A stretch of DNA of 64,000 nt from Asterias amurensis (lineage: Eukaryota; Echinodermata; Asteroidea; Forcipulatida; Asteriidae). Shown piece by piece: positions 10,491 to 22,500 of this stretch. The DNA lies in contig NC_092657.1 of NCBI RefSeq assembly GCF_032118995.1, forward strand, positions 1,051,891 to 1,115,890, read 5' to 3'. Both the position numbers and the translations under genes were made by a program. The notes beneath the pieces were generated by a model. It made no database searches. It was not told the DNA's origin and saw only the letters and a program-made list of their open reading frames with translations. How positions within the stretch are numbered: position 1 is the first letter of the stretch; each line of letters begins with the position of its first letter.

Positions 10491-11019
10491 ATAATGCGCA
10501 CATCTGTGAATGTTTAAAATTGTCTATCCCATGCATGCCCATTTTTAGATAAGTACAAGAACTTTAAAACAGTAACTCAATAAAAACAATCGGTTTACAA
10601 CTTCTTCTTTGAGAACATGGTTTATTTTTAATTTTGACAAAATAATTATCAACTTGATCAAGGTGTGATTAATACAAAAAAAAAGAATCAAAGTTTTAGA
10701 TATCAGTAATTACAGAAATTGATGAAACTGATTTTAATCTAATACAAGGACTACTAGTCAAACAATAACGCTTGTTTAAGGCCAAAATATCAAGAAATAT
10801 ATAATAATAAATTTGTTTCAGATAATTAGTGTCTACTTGATGAGAAAATAGAATAAAAGTGTAACATTTTTTTAACAAGATCTTCAAACTCATCCACAAT
10901 TAACAAGAGAGCAGGTACCTGCTGAGAAGCAATTCGTGATTTATAATAATTTCTCAGATTAAAATGGTTTGATTAATTTCTAATCATTTTGAGACAAAAA
11001 CAATTTTTTTTGAGCATAC

Positions 11020-11517
11020 ATAGGTTTAGCATAAATTACCAGCCAGAAAACTAAACAGTTACCATTGCTACGGCTGGTACCTCAATCATTTCAAGAAACT
11101 TGCTAAGCAGAATTTTCTGCTAAAAGGGAAGGTACACGTTTGGTAATTACTCAAAACAAATATTAACTTAATAACAGACTTGGTAAAGGGCATTAAAGAG
11201 CTGTTGATAGTATAAAACATTGTCAGAAACGGCTCCCTCTGAAGTAGCATAGATTTTGAAATAGAGGTGATTTCTCCCTAAAATAATAAAAGACTTCTAG
11301 CTAGAAGTCTTTTATTCCTGTCTGAAAGCACACACATTCGTCCAACAAGGGTGTTTTTTCTTTCATCATTTTCTCCCACCTCCGACGACCAGTTGAGCTC
11401 AAATTTTCGCCGTTTTTTATTTGTACATTTGTTGAGGTACACGAAGTGAGAACACTGGTCTTTGACAATTACCAATAGTGTACCTTCCTTTTAACAGCTT
11501 TCTGAAATTGGGCCCTA
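11020..11517. mobile_element. GGGCCC-type MITE remnant split by a TTAA MITE
   Basis: Left half around GCTAAGCAGAATTTTCTGCT, then the insertion 11121-11494, then CAGCTTTCTGAAATTGGGCCC, which completes the end typical of the family at 12086 and 13789. Confidence 0.5.
11121..11494. mobile_element. TTAA MITE family 1, GGGAAGGTACACG subfamily
   Basis: Left TIR AAGGGAAGGTACACGTTTGG, right end TACCTTCCTTTTAA. The core (AACGGCTCCCTCTGAAGTAG) is shared with family 1, but the central hairpin is GACTTCTAGCTAGAAGTC. Sister copy at 59091-59461. Confidence 0.75.
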
Positions 11518-11738
11518 GGACACTACATTCAAGGCCTGGAATTTCATCTTTGAAAGCGCAAGGCCATTTTCTTTTTTCAAAGGGCACTAAGCTTTCATTG
11601 GAAAATCTCTTTCATTCTTCCATTGGAAAGTCTATGGGTTACTAATGAAGGGGCACCAAACCCAAGACCAGGGGCAACTGAGGCCATGTCCTGCGTATTA
11701 TTCCAGGGATACTCCATTCCTCCGTCATCTTCTCAAGT

Positions 11739-14700
11739 TTACTTCTGTGTTGAGCGTGAGCTTCGTCTTGTCCGCGTCCCTCTCTGACCATCTGAAGTTT
11801 CTTTGCTCTGATTCAAGATGGAGGTGCTTGCTCGAGTCTTTCTCTTCTGCGCCTGGCCCTCCCTCTCTCCGTCGTTTCTGACGGTCGCTGGATCGGTAGG
11901 AACGCTCTTGGTTCTTGACTTGGCTTGAGGGCGTGGCTTTGGGGAGGTGATGTTCCAAGTTCTTGGTTTAGGGGTCCTGAATCAGAAATAATAAAGATAT
12001 TGCTGAAGGTCCAGTGTGTTTTGTAATGCATGTAAAATAACCAAGTACACAAGTACACAAGTAGGGGTTCTCCCCCGGTGCTCCTGGGCCCAATTTCATA
12101 GCGCTGCTAAGCACACAAATTTGCTTAGCATGAAATTTCTTCCTTGATAAAAACAGGATTACCAACCATTATTACCGTTTGTTGCATATTGCTTGTTACT
12201 TGTATTCAGCTGTTGTTTATTTATCCTCAATACCACATGGAAATTTGGTTGGTAATTCTGTTTTTATCGAGGCCAAAATTTCATGCTAAGCAAATTGTTG
12301 TGCTTAGCAGCGCTATGAAATTGGCCCCTGGTTTGATAGGCTGCATATTGTGCCAAAGCATATTGCTTGTTACTTGTATTCAGCTGTTGTTTATTTATCC
12401 TCATACCACATGGAAATTTGGTTGGTAATTCTGTTTTTATTGAGGCCAAAATTTCATGCTAAGCAAATTGTTGTGCTTAACAGCGCTATGAAATTGGCCC
12501 CTGGTTTGATAGGCTGCATATTGTGTCGAAGCACCTTGGTGCTATAAAGGAGGTCTCATACTTTAAAATCAACAGCTCCAAAATAGCTTGCAGGGAAAAA
12601 ATAATGAGCGCCTTGATATGCCCATCGCACACTGGTCCATACCTACAAATCATTAAATCATTAAATCACAGTGCTCCAGATTATCTCTCTTCACTTTTTG
12701 AAATCCATGACTGTCCGTACTCCCTTCAAAGCTATGATGCGATCTCCCTCGTGGTGAACAAGTCACGCACACAAGCCGGTGAGAGAGCTTTTTATATTGC
12801 TGCCTTCCGCCTATGGAACGGTCTACCTGTCCCCATCACAAACGCAGAGACTGTGTTGTCCTTCAGAAAGGGTCTCAAGCCGCACCTGTTCTCCAACTCG
12901 TAGCTGGTTTCCCCATTACTTTTGTCTGTCTCCCTGATAAGCGCCTTGCATCCTTTGGTAATTTGGCGCTATATAAATCCAGTTATTATTATTATTATTA
13001 TATTAGATATGAATTGACTTACGGTTGATCAGGGGATAACATCATCAGGAGATCTCGTCGATTCTCAATCTGGAGCTGAGGATTCAAACTTGGTGTTCCT
13101 TGAACTGAGAAAAAAAGATTAACAAGACGAAAAACAAACATGAAAAACAAGTCTGTGCTAAAAAAAAGGGTGGGCATAAGGTTCTACAAAGCATTTTTTT
13201 CAGTCACAAAAGCCATGCAATAAAATGGGCCATGACAATAAAAATGGCATTACTGAGCACATTTATGTGGCTATATTTAAAGGCAGTGGACACTATTGGT
13301 ACTTACTCAAAATAATTATTAGCGTAAAACCTTACTTGGTAACGAGTAATGGGGAGAGGTTGATGGTATTAGACACTGTGAGAAACGGCTCCCTCTGAAG
13401 TAACATAGTTTTTGAGAAAGAAGTAATTTTCCATGAGTTTGATTTCGAGACCTCAGATTTAGAATTTGAGGTCTCAAAATCAAGCATCTGAAAGCACACA
13501 ACTGTCCATGGTGACCATGGTGCGACAAGCGTGTTTTTTCTTTCATTAACATCTCGCAACTTCGACGATCGATTGAGCTCAAAGTTTCACAGGTTTGTTA
13601 TTTTATGCATATGTTGAGAAACACCAACTGTGAAGACTAGTCTTTGACAATTACCAATAGCGTCCAGTGTCTTTAACCGAAAGAGATTTGTTTCCATTTC
13701 CATGCAGAATTTAAACTTACTACAACAGGCATGATATTTGTCCATTGGAAAAATGTAGGAACATTTTATCGAGTACAAGGGCTAACCTGGGCCCAATTTC
13801 ATAGAGCTGCTAAGCACAAAAATTTGCTTAGCATGAAATTTCTTTCTTAATAAAAACAGGATTACCAACAAAATTTCTATTTGTTGCATATTGCTTGTTA
13901 CTAGTAATCAGCTGTTGTTTGCTTATCCTGAAAATCACATGGAAATTTGGTTGGTAATCCTGTTGTTATCAAGGAAGAAATTTCATGCTAAGCAAATTTC
14001 CGCGCTAAGCAGCTCTATGAAATTGGGCCCTACAAGGGGGGGTTGGGTGGGTTACATAGACTTTTCATGCTCCATTTTCTGTTTGTTTCCAAGGCCAACA
14101 CAAATTGGAAGTCAGACTAAAATGGGAAGAATATCAAGCCTGCTACAATGACATATGAATGACAGAAAATCGATCAAACTTCAAAACTTCTTCTTACTTT
14201 TCTTTGGGTCCTCGTCACTGAAGACTCTGATGGGTAGAGAGCTTGGGATCGGGGAAGGTGGTGGAATGACGCTCAGGTCCATTGGTGCATGGAAGGTGAT
14301 ATTAGCGATGGTCTGATCCGGAGTGCTAATTGCTCGACCACGAAGACTTGGACGGGTTGGTGTCTAAAGTAAAATGAGATTATCAGTTAGAGGAAATAAG
14401 GAAAGATTTCCAATGTTGGGATCAAAAGTCAACACTAATTGTATAGTTATTGGAAAAGTTTTACAGGTTATGCTAGCAATGGTATGATCAGAAGTGCTGA
14501 AGGCTCGGCCGAAACGACCTAGGGCCTTTGTCAAACCTCGGCTTGGCTGCGTCTCTGGCTTGGGCTCGGCACGCTGCGTACACAATGGAAACGCAGCGGG
14601 TATGAACCTTCAGACCTATTATACATTTTTGGAGCAGCGTGGGCCAAGCCGAGGCCATTTTCATTTTCCAAAGGGCGCTTCCAAGTAAAAACCTTAATGG

Positions 14701-17700
14701 CACTGGACACTATTGGTAATTACTCAAAATAATTGTTAGCATAAAACCTCACTTAGTAACGAGCAATGGAGAGCTGTTGATAGTATAAAACATTGTGAGA
14801 AACGGCTCCCTCTGAAGTAAGGTAGGTTTTGAGAAAGAAGTAATTTTCCACTAAAATATTTGAATTTGATTTCGAGACCTCAGAATTATATTTTGAGGTC
14901 CCGAAATCAAGCATCTGAAAGCACACAACTTTGTGTGAAAAGGGTGATTTTTCTTCCTTTATTATCTCGCAACTTTGATGACTAATTGAGTTCAATTTTT
15001 CACAGGTTTGTTATTTTGTGCATATGTTGAGGTACACCAAGTGAGAAGACCGGTCTTTAGCCCTGTTCGCATTGGACTTAATTTGGCTAAACTAACCGAG
15101 CCAATGGGTAACTTACCCATTTTAAGTCCAATGCGAACAGCCCAGGAGGTTTTCCTCCCAGGTAATTTACCCGACCCAATGGGTAGTTTAACCGAGCCAA
15201 AGGTGCCCAGGAAGATTGACCAGGTCAGTTTAACCAAGCCAAAAAGTCCAATGCGGACGCGACGACTCGGTTAAATCGGCCCGAAGAAGCTGACATGTTT
15301 TGTCATGGGAGAATAATATTTTCGTGATTATCGAACTATTCAATGTCACACAGGGGGCCAGCTCGGTTAGTTTACCCGAGTCAAGTAAATCCAAGTGCGA
15401 CGCTGGTAAGTTTCCCCTTTTGGAATGTTAACCACTGTCTCGGTAAAACGTTAGTTCAATGCGAACACGGCTTTAGACAATTACCAATAGTGTCCAGTGT
15501 CTTTAAGTCTATGTGAAACTTTTGAAGGGGCACCAATTAAGCCAGACCATGGGGGCAATGGAGCCCATGGCCTCCAGGTAATTCCAGGCCTGCCATTAAC
15601 AATATCTTACGATTCACTTATACAGACAGTGACAGTACACTCCAAATGCCTACAAATCCTCACCTTGCTCTGGTTCTCCTGCGTACTCTCCTTCAATGGT
15701 GACCTCTCCTTACTCTGGAGGTCATGACCTCTGACCTCATGTTGGGGTCTAGAGGTTGACTTGATGGGAGTGAGACGCTTGGCTGAAGCTATGGCCCGGC
15801 GAGCTGAATTCACTATTGCCTGGGCAGCCAGGGATATTGGTCTGGAAAACAAGTTCAAAATATTTTAAATACCCCTATACGACTTGGTGTCCTTCATATA
15901 GGCTTGGCAGCTTTGCTATGGCTTGAATTCCTCTCTCCCAAAACAGTTTCTTTCAGAAGTAGTCTCCCAAATTTCAAAACCTACTCTGAGATAGTAGAAT
16001 AAATATCAAGACAGATTCTCAAGAGCAAGTCTACAGAGCAAAGTAGATACATGTACACATCATGTTACCTCAAACTGAACAGACTTCAAAACGAAAATTC
16101 TCATTGGATTGTTCTAAGCTATTGAAAAAAAAAAGAAAAAAAAAAAAGAAAAGTGAATTATTATTTTTTTGCTTAATGCACACATATTTATTTAACTTCC
16201 AATTACCTGTTGTTCCTGATGGGAGTAGCTGGGAATTCATAGACGTCTGCTCCATCCGGCACTTTGGGCGTGGCAGGGGGCGTGTCCACTACACCTGGAC
16301 GAGGAGTTCGGATGATTCGTGGGGAGCAGTTTGAGACAGATCTTGGGGACAGCAAAGCTTGAGCCACGGGCGTCTTAAAGAGGAAAAAACATGACTTAAG
16401 TATAGTTCATACTTGAAAAATACAATGAAAAATTGCAAGAATTGGGCTGTGCTCCTGATATAGTTGATTTTTCACTAAACTGTAGTCTTACATTTCTTGG
16501 TGATGCAACGGGTGTGGTCGGTTTGCTGCCTGGGCGTGGTGAGGCTACAGCAATAGATGCTGCCTTCTGTTTCTTAGCTGCCTCGATCTGCTCCTCATCA
16601 AACCGTCTCAGATCAAACTCAATCTCTGTTGCCAACTGACGATCAGCTGCTAGAATATCTAAAAAAAAAACGATCAAAAGTAACTAAGAAAATTGATGTA
16701 GCTGTTGCAAACTTCTTACTAACTAAAAGGACCTATGGTATAAATGCACAAAATAGTTAATGGCCTGACGTTTCGACCCTAGCAGAGTCTTTCTCAAGGT
16801 TAAATGACAACACAACAAACATGAACATGTATATAACATAAGCAGTCAAGAAATTTGGTCGTTCCCCAGGATTGTTTCAATTGTTCTGTTTTAATTGACT
16901 CAAATCTTGGCAACTCAGTAAGGGAAAGTTAAACTTGTACTGAAACATTTTCTCTACGGACCTTTGACCTCATTGCGGTAATCTTTCATCAGCTGTTTGA
17001 GGTAGAGCATCAGGTGTCGAAGGGTCGGAGAACGAGCTTTCTCAAGCTATGAAGAAATCAATAATTAGTCATAAAAAAGTCAATAAATAATCAATTAATA
17101 AACAAGTAATCAATAAATAATAGTTTAGGGAGAAGGGAATCTTAAAAATTACGACCTTAAAACTGTAGAAATCATGAGACCTCCCCTTTAATAGTAAATG
17201 TTCACAGTGTTTTTCTTACGTTGTGCTTGAGTGCGATGACGATTGGTACGATGTTCTCAATCATATTCTGCTTAACGACTTGAGTAATCAGCTTAGTCTT
17301 AGCTTGATTGATGACGGCTTCAGCCATCTCCATCCGGTCATCGATGTCAGTGGGTGCTTTGGATCGCAATGAGGCCAGCTTGATCTCCTGTGGTCAAGGA
17401 AAGTTCAATAAGATATCAAGAAATCAATTAGGTTTTGCATCAACAAGTAATGGCCCGACGCTTTGACCCTGGTAAAAAAACACTCAATTAGAAATCCATT
17501 TGTAATCACAGGAATACGATTGTATGAAAGGAGAAATCCTGAAAATTAATTAACAATTTAATTTCCTCCTGGGACAAGTTTGTGTCAAAATATAAAATCC
17601 TGAAAATTGCAGAACAATTTCCTCTTGGTGTGGAAATGAAGCTCCCTGAATACACAGAAGTTTTGCAAATCCGACGCGCACCAGCAGTGCAAGTGTTGAG

Positions 17701-19530
17701 CACCGCGCGCCATTTGCTGCAGTGTCTTCAATGCCTAGATTGTGCACAAAAAGACACCGCAGTTGTTAATTTTCAATAGAGGGCGCTACCAATTGTGTTT
17801 CGTCGGATTGGTCTAATAGGTTTACAGACTCTACATCATTTCAAAAAGATATCTAAAGGTCTGGTCATAACCAGGGTCTGAGAGTACTTTCATTTCTGTG
17901 ATGGGAAGTTTGCCTCTTTCAAGAAAATCTAAAGGCGATGGGAGATCAGTGAAAAATCCTGAAATCAGGAAATATCCTGACAAATTACAAGCCTGTAATC
18001 AATAAATGGGTTGGATCAGTTGATTTTGTCAGGGCTATAAACCAGTGTTGCTATGTCAAAAGGTTAGGGGCAAGCTCACATTTTTTAAGGGCTGTGGGTA
18101 GGTTAAGAAGTTGTGAGTTTTTCTTACTTTACAGCAGAGGATGTCCAAAGTGTCTTGAAGAAGGATGTTGGTGTCTTCATCAAGAGGTAAGACACCGTCT
18201 ACGATACCAGCAAGTACCTACAAAAACAAATTTTGAAGAAATGAAAATGACTGTGCCCTCTCAAAGATAATATTCCCGGCCTACTGTAGGCAATGTAGAT
18301 GTGAATAATGAATGCCTTGGCCCTACAATCCTCCAATCGAAAGACAAGGATACTTAAAGGCAGTGGACACTATTGGTAATTACTCAAAATAATTATTATC
18401 ATAAAACCTTACTTGGTAGCGAGTAATGGGGAGAGGTTGAAAGTATAAAACACTGTGAGAAATGGCTCCCTCTGAAGTAATGTAGTTTTCGAGAAAAACA
18501 TAATTTTTCACGAATTTGATTTCGAGACCTCAAGTTTAAAATTGAAGTCTCGAAATCAAGCATGTGAAAGCACACAACTTCGTGTGACAAGGGTGTTTTT
18601 TCTTTCATTATTATCTCGCAACTTCAACGACCAAATGTGCTTAAATTTTCACAGGTTTGTTATTTTATGCATATATGTTGAGATACACCAAGTGAGACGA
18701 CTGGTCTTTGACAATTTCCAATAGTGCCAGTGTCTTTAAAGGGGATCTGTGTACTTTTTGTAGAGGGTTTCCCTTATGAATAAAACAAAATTCGAAAATG
18801 TGTTTTACATGCTAAAATAATTTTCACGTTTATTTTACTCATTTCTCAAAACCTACAGCACCTCAGCAAGTAATATTTTCAGGGAAGCTTTCTACCATCA
18901 TTTTCTTCAAACTGTGTGAGTTTCATGTAAATCTGTGGACATTGTGTTTGGTGTCCTACAAAAAGTACACAGACACTTAAAAAACCCAGTAATAAACCAC
19001 ATGGGAAACTGACTGGGAATATATATATTTTTTGCATAACTTTGGGTTGAACAAAGAAAAGTTGACTAGAGCGGAATTCGAACCACTTCTGGCTGGCAAC
19101 CCGAACAAAGGTATAAAAAATTTTAAAAAGGGAGGCCACCAAAAAAGGGCTCGATAGCTCAGTTGGTAAAGGTCATTGGTTCAAGTCCAGCTCTTGTAAT
19201 TTTTTTCTTTGTTCAACCAAAAGTTATTTGATAAAACCTCTCAATGGATGAGAAGGAAATTAACTGACCTCCTGTGAGAGTTTAGCTGTTAATTTGAATC
19301 GGTGCTCATCATTCATGTACTAGAAACCAATAAATTGGATAAACCTCTCAATGGATGAGAAGGAAATTAACTCACCTCCTGTGAGAGTTTAGCTGTTAGT
19401 TTGAATCGGTGCTCATCATTCATGTGCTGAAGCATAAACCGATAAATGGTTCTCCGTTTGTCAGCATTGGGGGCGCCCTTCAGAGAGAATAGTTTCTTCT
19501 CACGCTCTGTCTGGCTGAACTGGTTGTAGA
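11739..19530 (-). CDS. NCAPD3: NCAPD3 exons 24-33 (C-terminal part, residues 1121-1618)
   Basis: Exons: 19530-19376, 18217-18128, 17387-17220, 17046-16962, 16658-16492, 16373-16207, 15841-15664, 14363-14198, 13104-13023 and 11976-11739. Exons 24-27 finish the helical core ([39 protein letters not shown]). From residue about 1287 the chain is disordered and rich in SP/TP sites ([36 protein letters not shown]), as expected of a tail phosphorylated by mitotic kinases. Conserved tail motifs are [33 protein letters not shown] and [12 protein letters not shown]. The protein ends in a basic stretch, RRSSRSTQK. Confidence 0.92.
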
Positions 19531-22500
19531 CTAAGGAATGAATATGAAAATTATAACGTTTGAAAATGTCAAGGCTTTTTGGGAAATGCTGCTCACAAAA
19601 TCTGAAACTGTGATCCAGGTTTTAGGAGGTACATTAAAATGATGGCATTTCCACCTTTTGATAACCCCTGCCGTCGATTTCACAAAGAGTTGGGACTCGT
19701 CTTATCCCGAGTTAGGACGAGTAACTCTTCTTAACTTAGGATTAATCTTAAGGTCTGCATGCTACAGTGCAGGGTTGGGACTCGTCCTAAGTCCTAAGAT
19801 TAATCCTAAGTTAGGAAGAGTTTTGTGAAATCGACGACTGGAGTTATAGATTCTAAAGGAGCTATTAATTTGGAGAAAAATACAAAATTTTCTTTTACCA
19901 GGCAGACTTCAGAAAGTCTTAGTTCAGATAAAAGTCTCAAATTTCTTATCCCTGCAGAATTTGAAACAATTACTTGTCATTAAAAAGAAGCAAATTTGGT
20001 CATTTAAAAAAAAATTAAATTGACGAAATTCAGGCATGTGAGTAACTCTCCATGAAAAAAGAGGAAAAGAGAAAACCAGGCAAGAAAAAAGAGGAAAAGA
20101 TAATATTCCTATACTTCTGTACACAAAAAGTGAAGAAAAAAAGATGAAAATCAAAACCAAAAAAGGAGAAAATCGTGCTGAAAAGAGGAAGTCTCACATA
20201 TCTGAAAATTTGAAAGATGATTTGATAGGAGATAGGCTTGGGCGATATCACGATATTATCGAATATCGCAATATTAATTTGGAAACGATTTTGATATCGG
20301 ATGGATTTGGTTTTAATTGAAATATCGATATATCGCGATATATCGCGATCTATCGATTAAATATCGCGATGTATTTGCTAGCTGAGACATCTTGCACCCC
20401 ATAAGTTTGGAGTAAAACCAGAAGAATAGGTTAGAACACCTCTCTTATGCTATGACTGTCTCTCTACAACTTTCACTTGGAGTTTTAAGACTGATGATGT
20501 CAAATTTCATTAATAGTGATTATATCGAATATCGCGATATATTGTCGGCGATATATCGTGAATAAAATAAATCGATATCGCCCAAGCTTAATAGGAGAGG
20601 GACAATATTTAGGATTTGCAACTCACCATTGTGTTTGTCGTAAGCGTTGAAGTGGAAGACGGATTCAATAAAATGATGGAACAACATGTTGGGATGACGC
20701 TTCAGTAGCAATTGAACCAGGCAAAACTCAGCTGTCGATAAAATATCAATATTACATATTTTCAACACACAGGAGGTTTATGTTTTCAAGGAACACGTTG
20801 CCTTAGATCGGACGAGTTGGTCTATGAACAGCGTTTGAAACAGTTTAAACATGGTTAGAAAGATGTTTTAAAAGTAGAATATAATGATCCACACAAGTAT
20901 CACTCAAAATTGCACGGTTTTCATTTTACGTCATGAACTAACTCGGTCGATTATTTATGGGAGTCACAGTTTTGACTCCCATAAATGGCCGACCGTGTTT
21001 ATCGACGAGGTAAAACGAAAACCACTCAATTTTGAGGCATATTTGTGTAGATCATTGTATTCTACTTTTACAACATCTTTCTAACCATAACAAGCGGTTA
21101 CAGGACGCTTTTCAAAGACCATCTCGACCGATCCAAGGCAACGTGTTCCTTTAAATTGGGTTGTTTACATCGAAATACAGAAGAGTACTAGGTGCCCCAA
21201 GAAAAATGTCCCCTATAAAATTGGAATCAAGCTGTGTTTATTTACTGCATCAGCTAATGCCATGAGGCAGTATCACCATTAGAAGTCTGAAGACCATCGT
21301 GAGAAAACATCATTTGCAGTCAATTTAGACACAGGCCACAATCGAAGATCAGGAGACCTTCAAAGCTGACATTATCTGCAGAACACTTAATAAAATATCA
21401 ATATATTGGCAAACGAGAACAAAAAACCTATTGCAATTTTCACAAAATTTGGAATTAATAATAATGAAAATGAGTAAAAAGAAAATAAGGAGAAAATAAT
21501 GACAGAAAAATCTTAAGTGAAACTACGTACCAAAATCTCTGATTTCCTTGACGTCATCTACAAGGCTTGTGATGAAATGAAAGAACAATGATCCTCTCCA
21601 CTTGATGTAGTCCTCCTACAATGGGGCGATTAAGTCAAGAAACACTGGGCTCAAATATTGACTTCAATTCAACATTTATTTTAATATTGGTGAAAAAGGA
21701 GAATAATACAAAAAATATGTACAATGATAAGTAAAAGATTTAACGCTTCATAGGACAATAGTTTAATCCGGAGGTCGTTGGTTCGAATCTTACTCTAGTC
21801 AATTCTTTGTTCAACCCCCAAAATGATTTCAAAATTTACCCAGTCAGTTTCCCTTGTGGCTAATATTGACAATAGTTTTGCTCAAAATTTTCCCTATATT
21901 CATCTAGGGTCATTTTGTATGAAAAAATAGTTGTTATTATAACACCCCTAACAAATATTCTGCCTTTTCATTGGTTTAGAGCGCGTCACATGATATGTCT
22001 TAGTTTTACTAGACGGTGGCCGTGTGATAGTGCATCGTTTGCCGTGTGATAGTGCGTCGTTTGCCGTGTGATAGTCCGACGACTATCACACGGCGTGCAG
22101 TACCCACACATCTTTTTACCCACCTCGAACCCAATCAGTTGTGCATGTGGGTATCTGAAACGCGCGTACGAAAGTTACATGTACGAAGATGATAAATATT
22201 CTGTTGGGGTGTTATAAAACAAATATTGACTGCTTTAACTCGTGCTATGGTTTAAACTACGACTCCCTCGGTAATCCCCGGACCGTTCTATATTTTCCCT
22301 CCAGGGATCACTTCGGGTGTCGTAGTTTAAACCATAGCACTCAAAGCAGTCAATATTTGAACATCAGGGAACCATAGTTGTAACCATGAAACTGTAAGTT
22401 TCCAATAACAAAATTAGGCTGAATCACAGAAAAATCACAGACAAATTTGGAGATAAAAAATAGGGAAGTCTTACCAGAAGGAGATGGGTGAGAAGAGTTA

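Noticed and set aside
12523-12903. 126-residue open frame as a host gene
   Set aside because: Its sequence is the C-terminal end of a LINE reverse-transcriptase ORF and it is followed by a LINE-type tail.
19680-19835. CRISPR-like or riboswitch-like hairpins
   Set aside because: These are fold-back transposon remnants in a eukaryotic intron. The same unit recurs at five other places.
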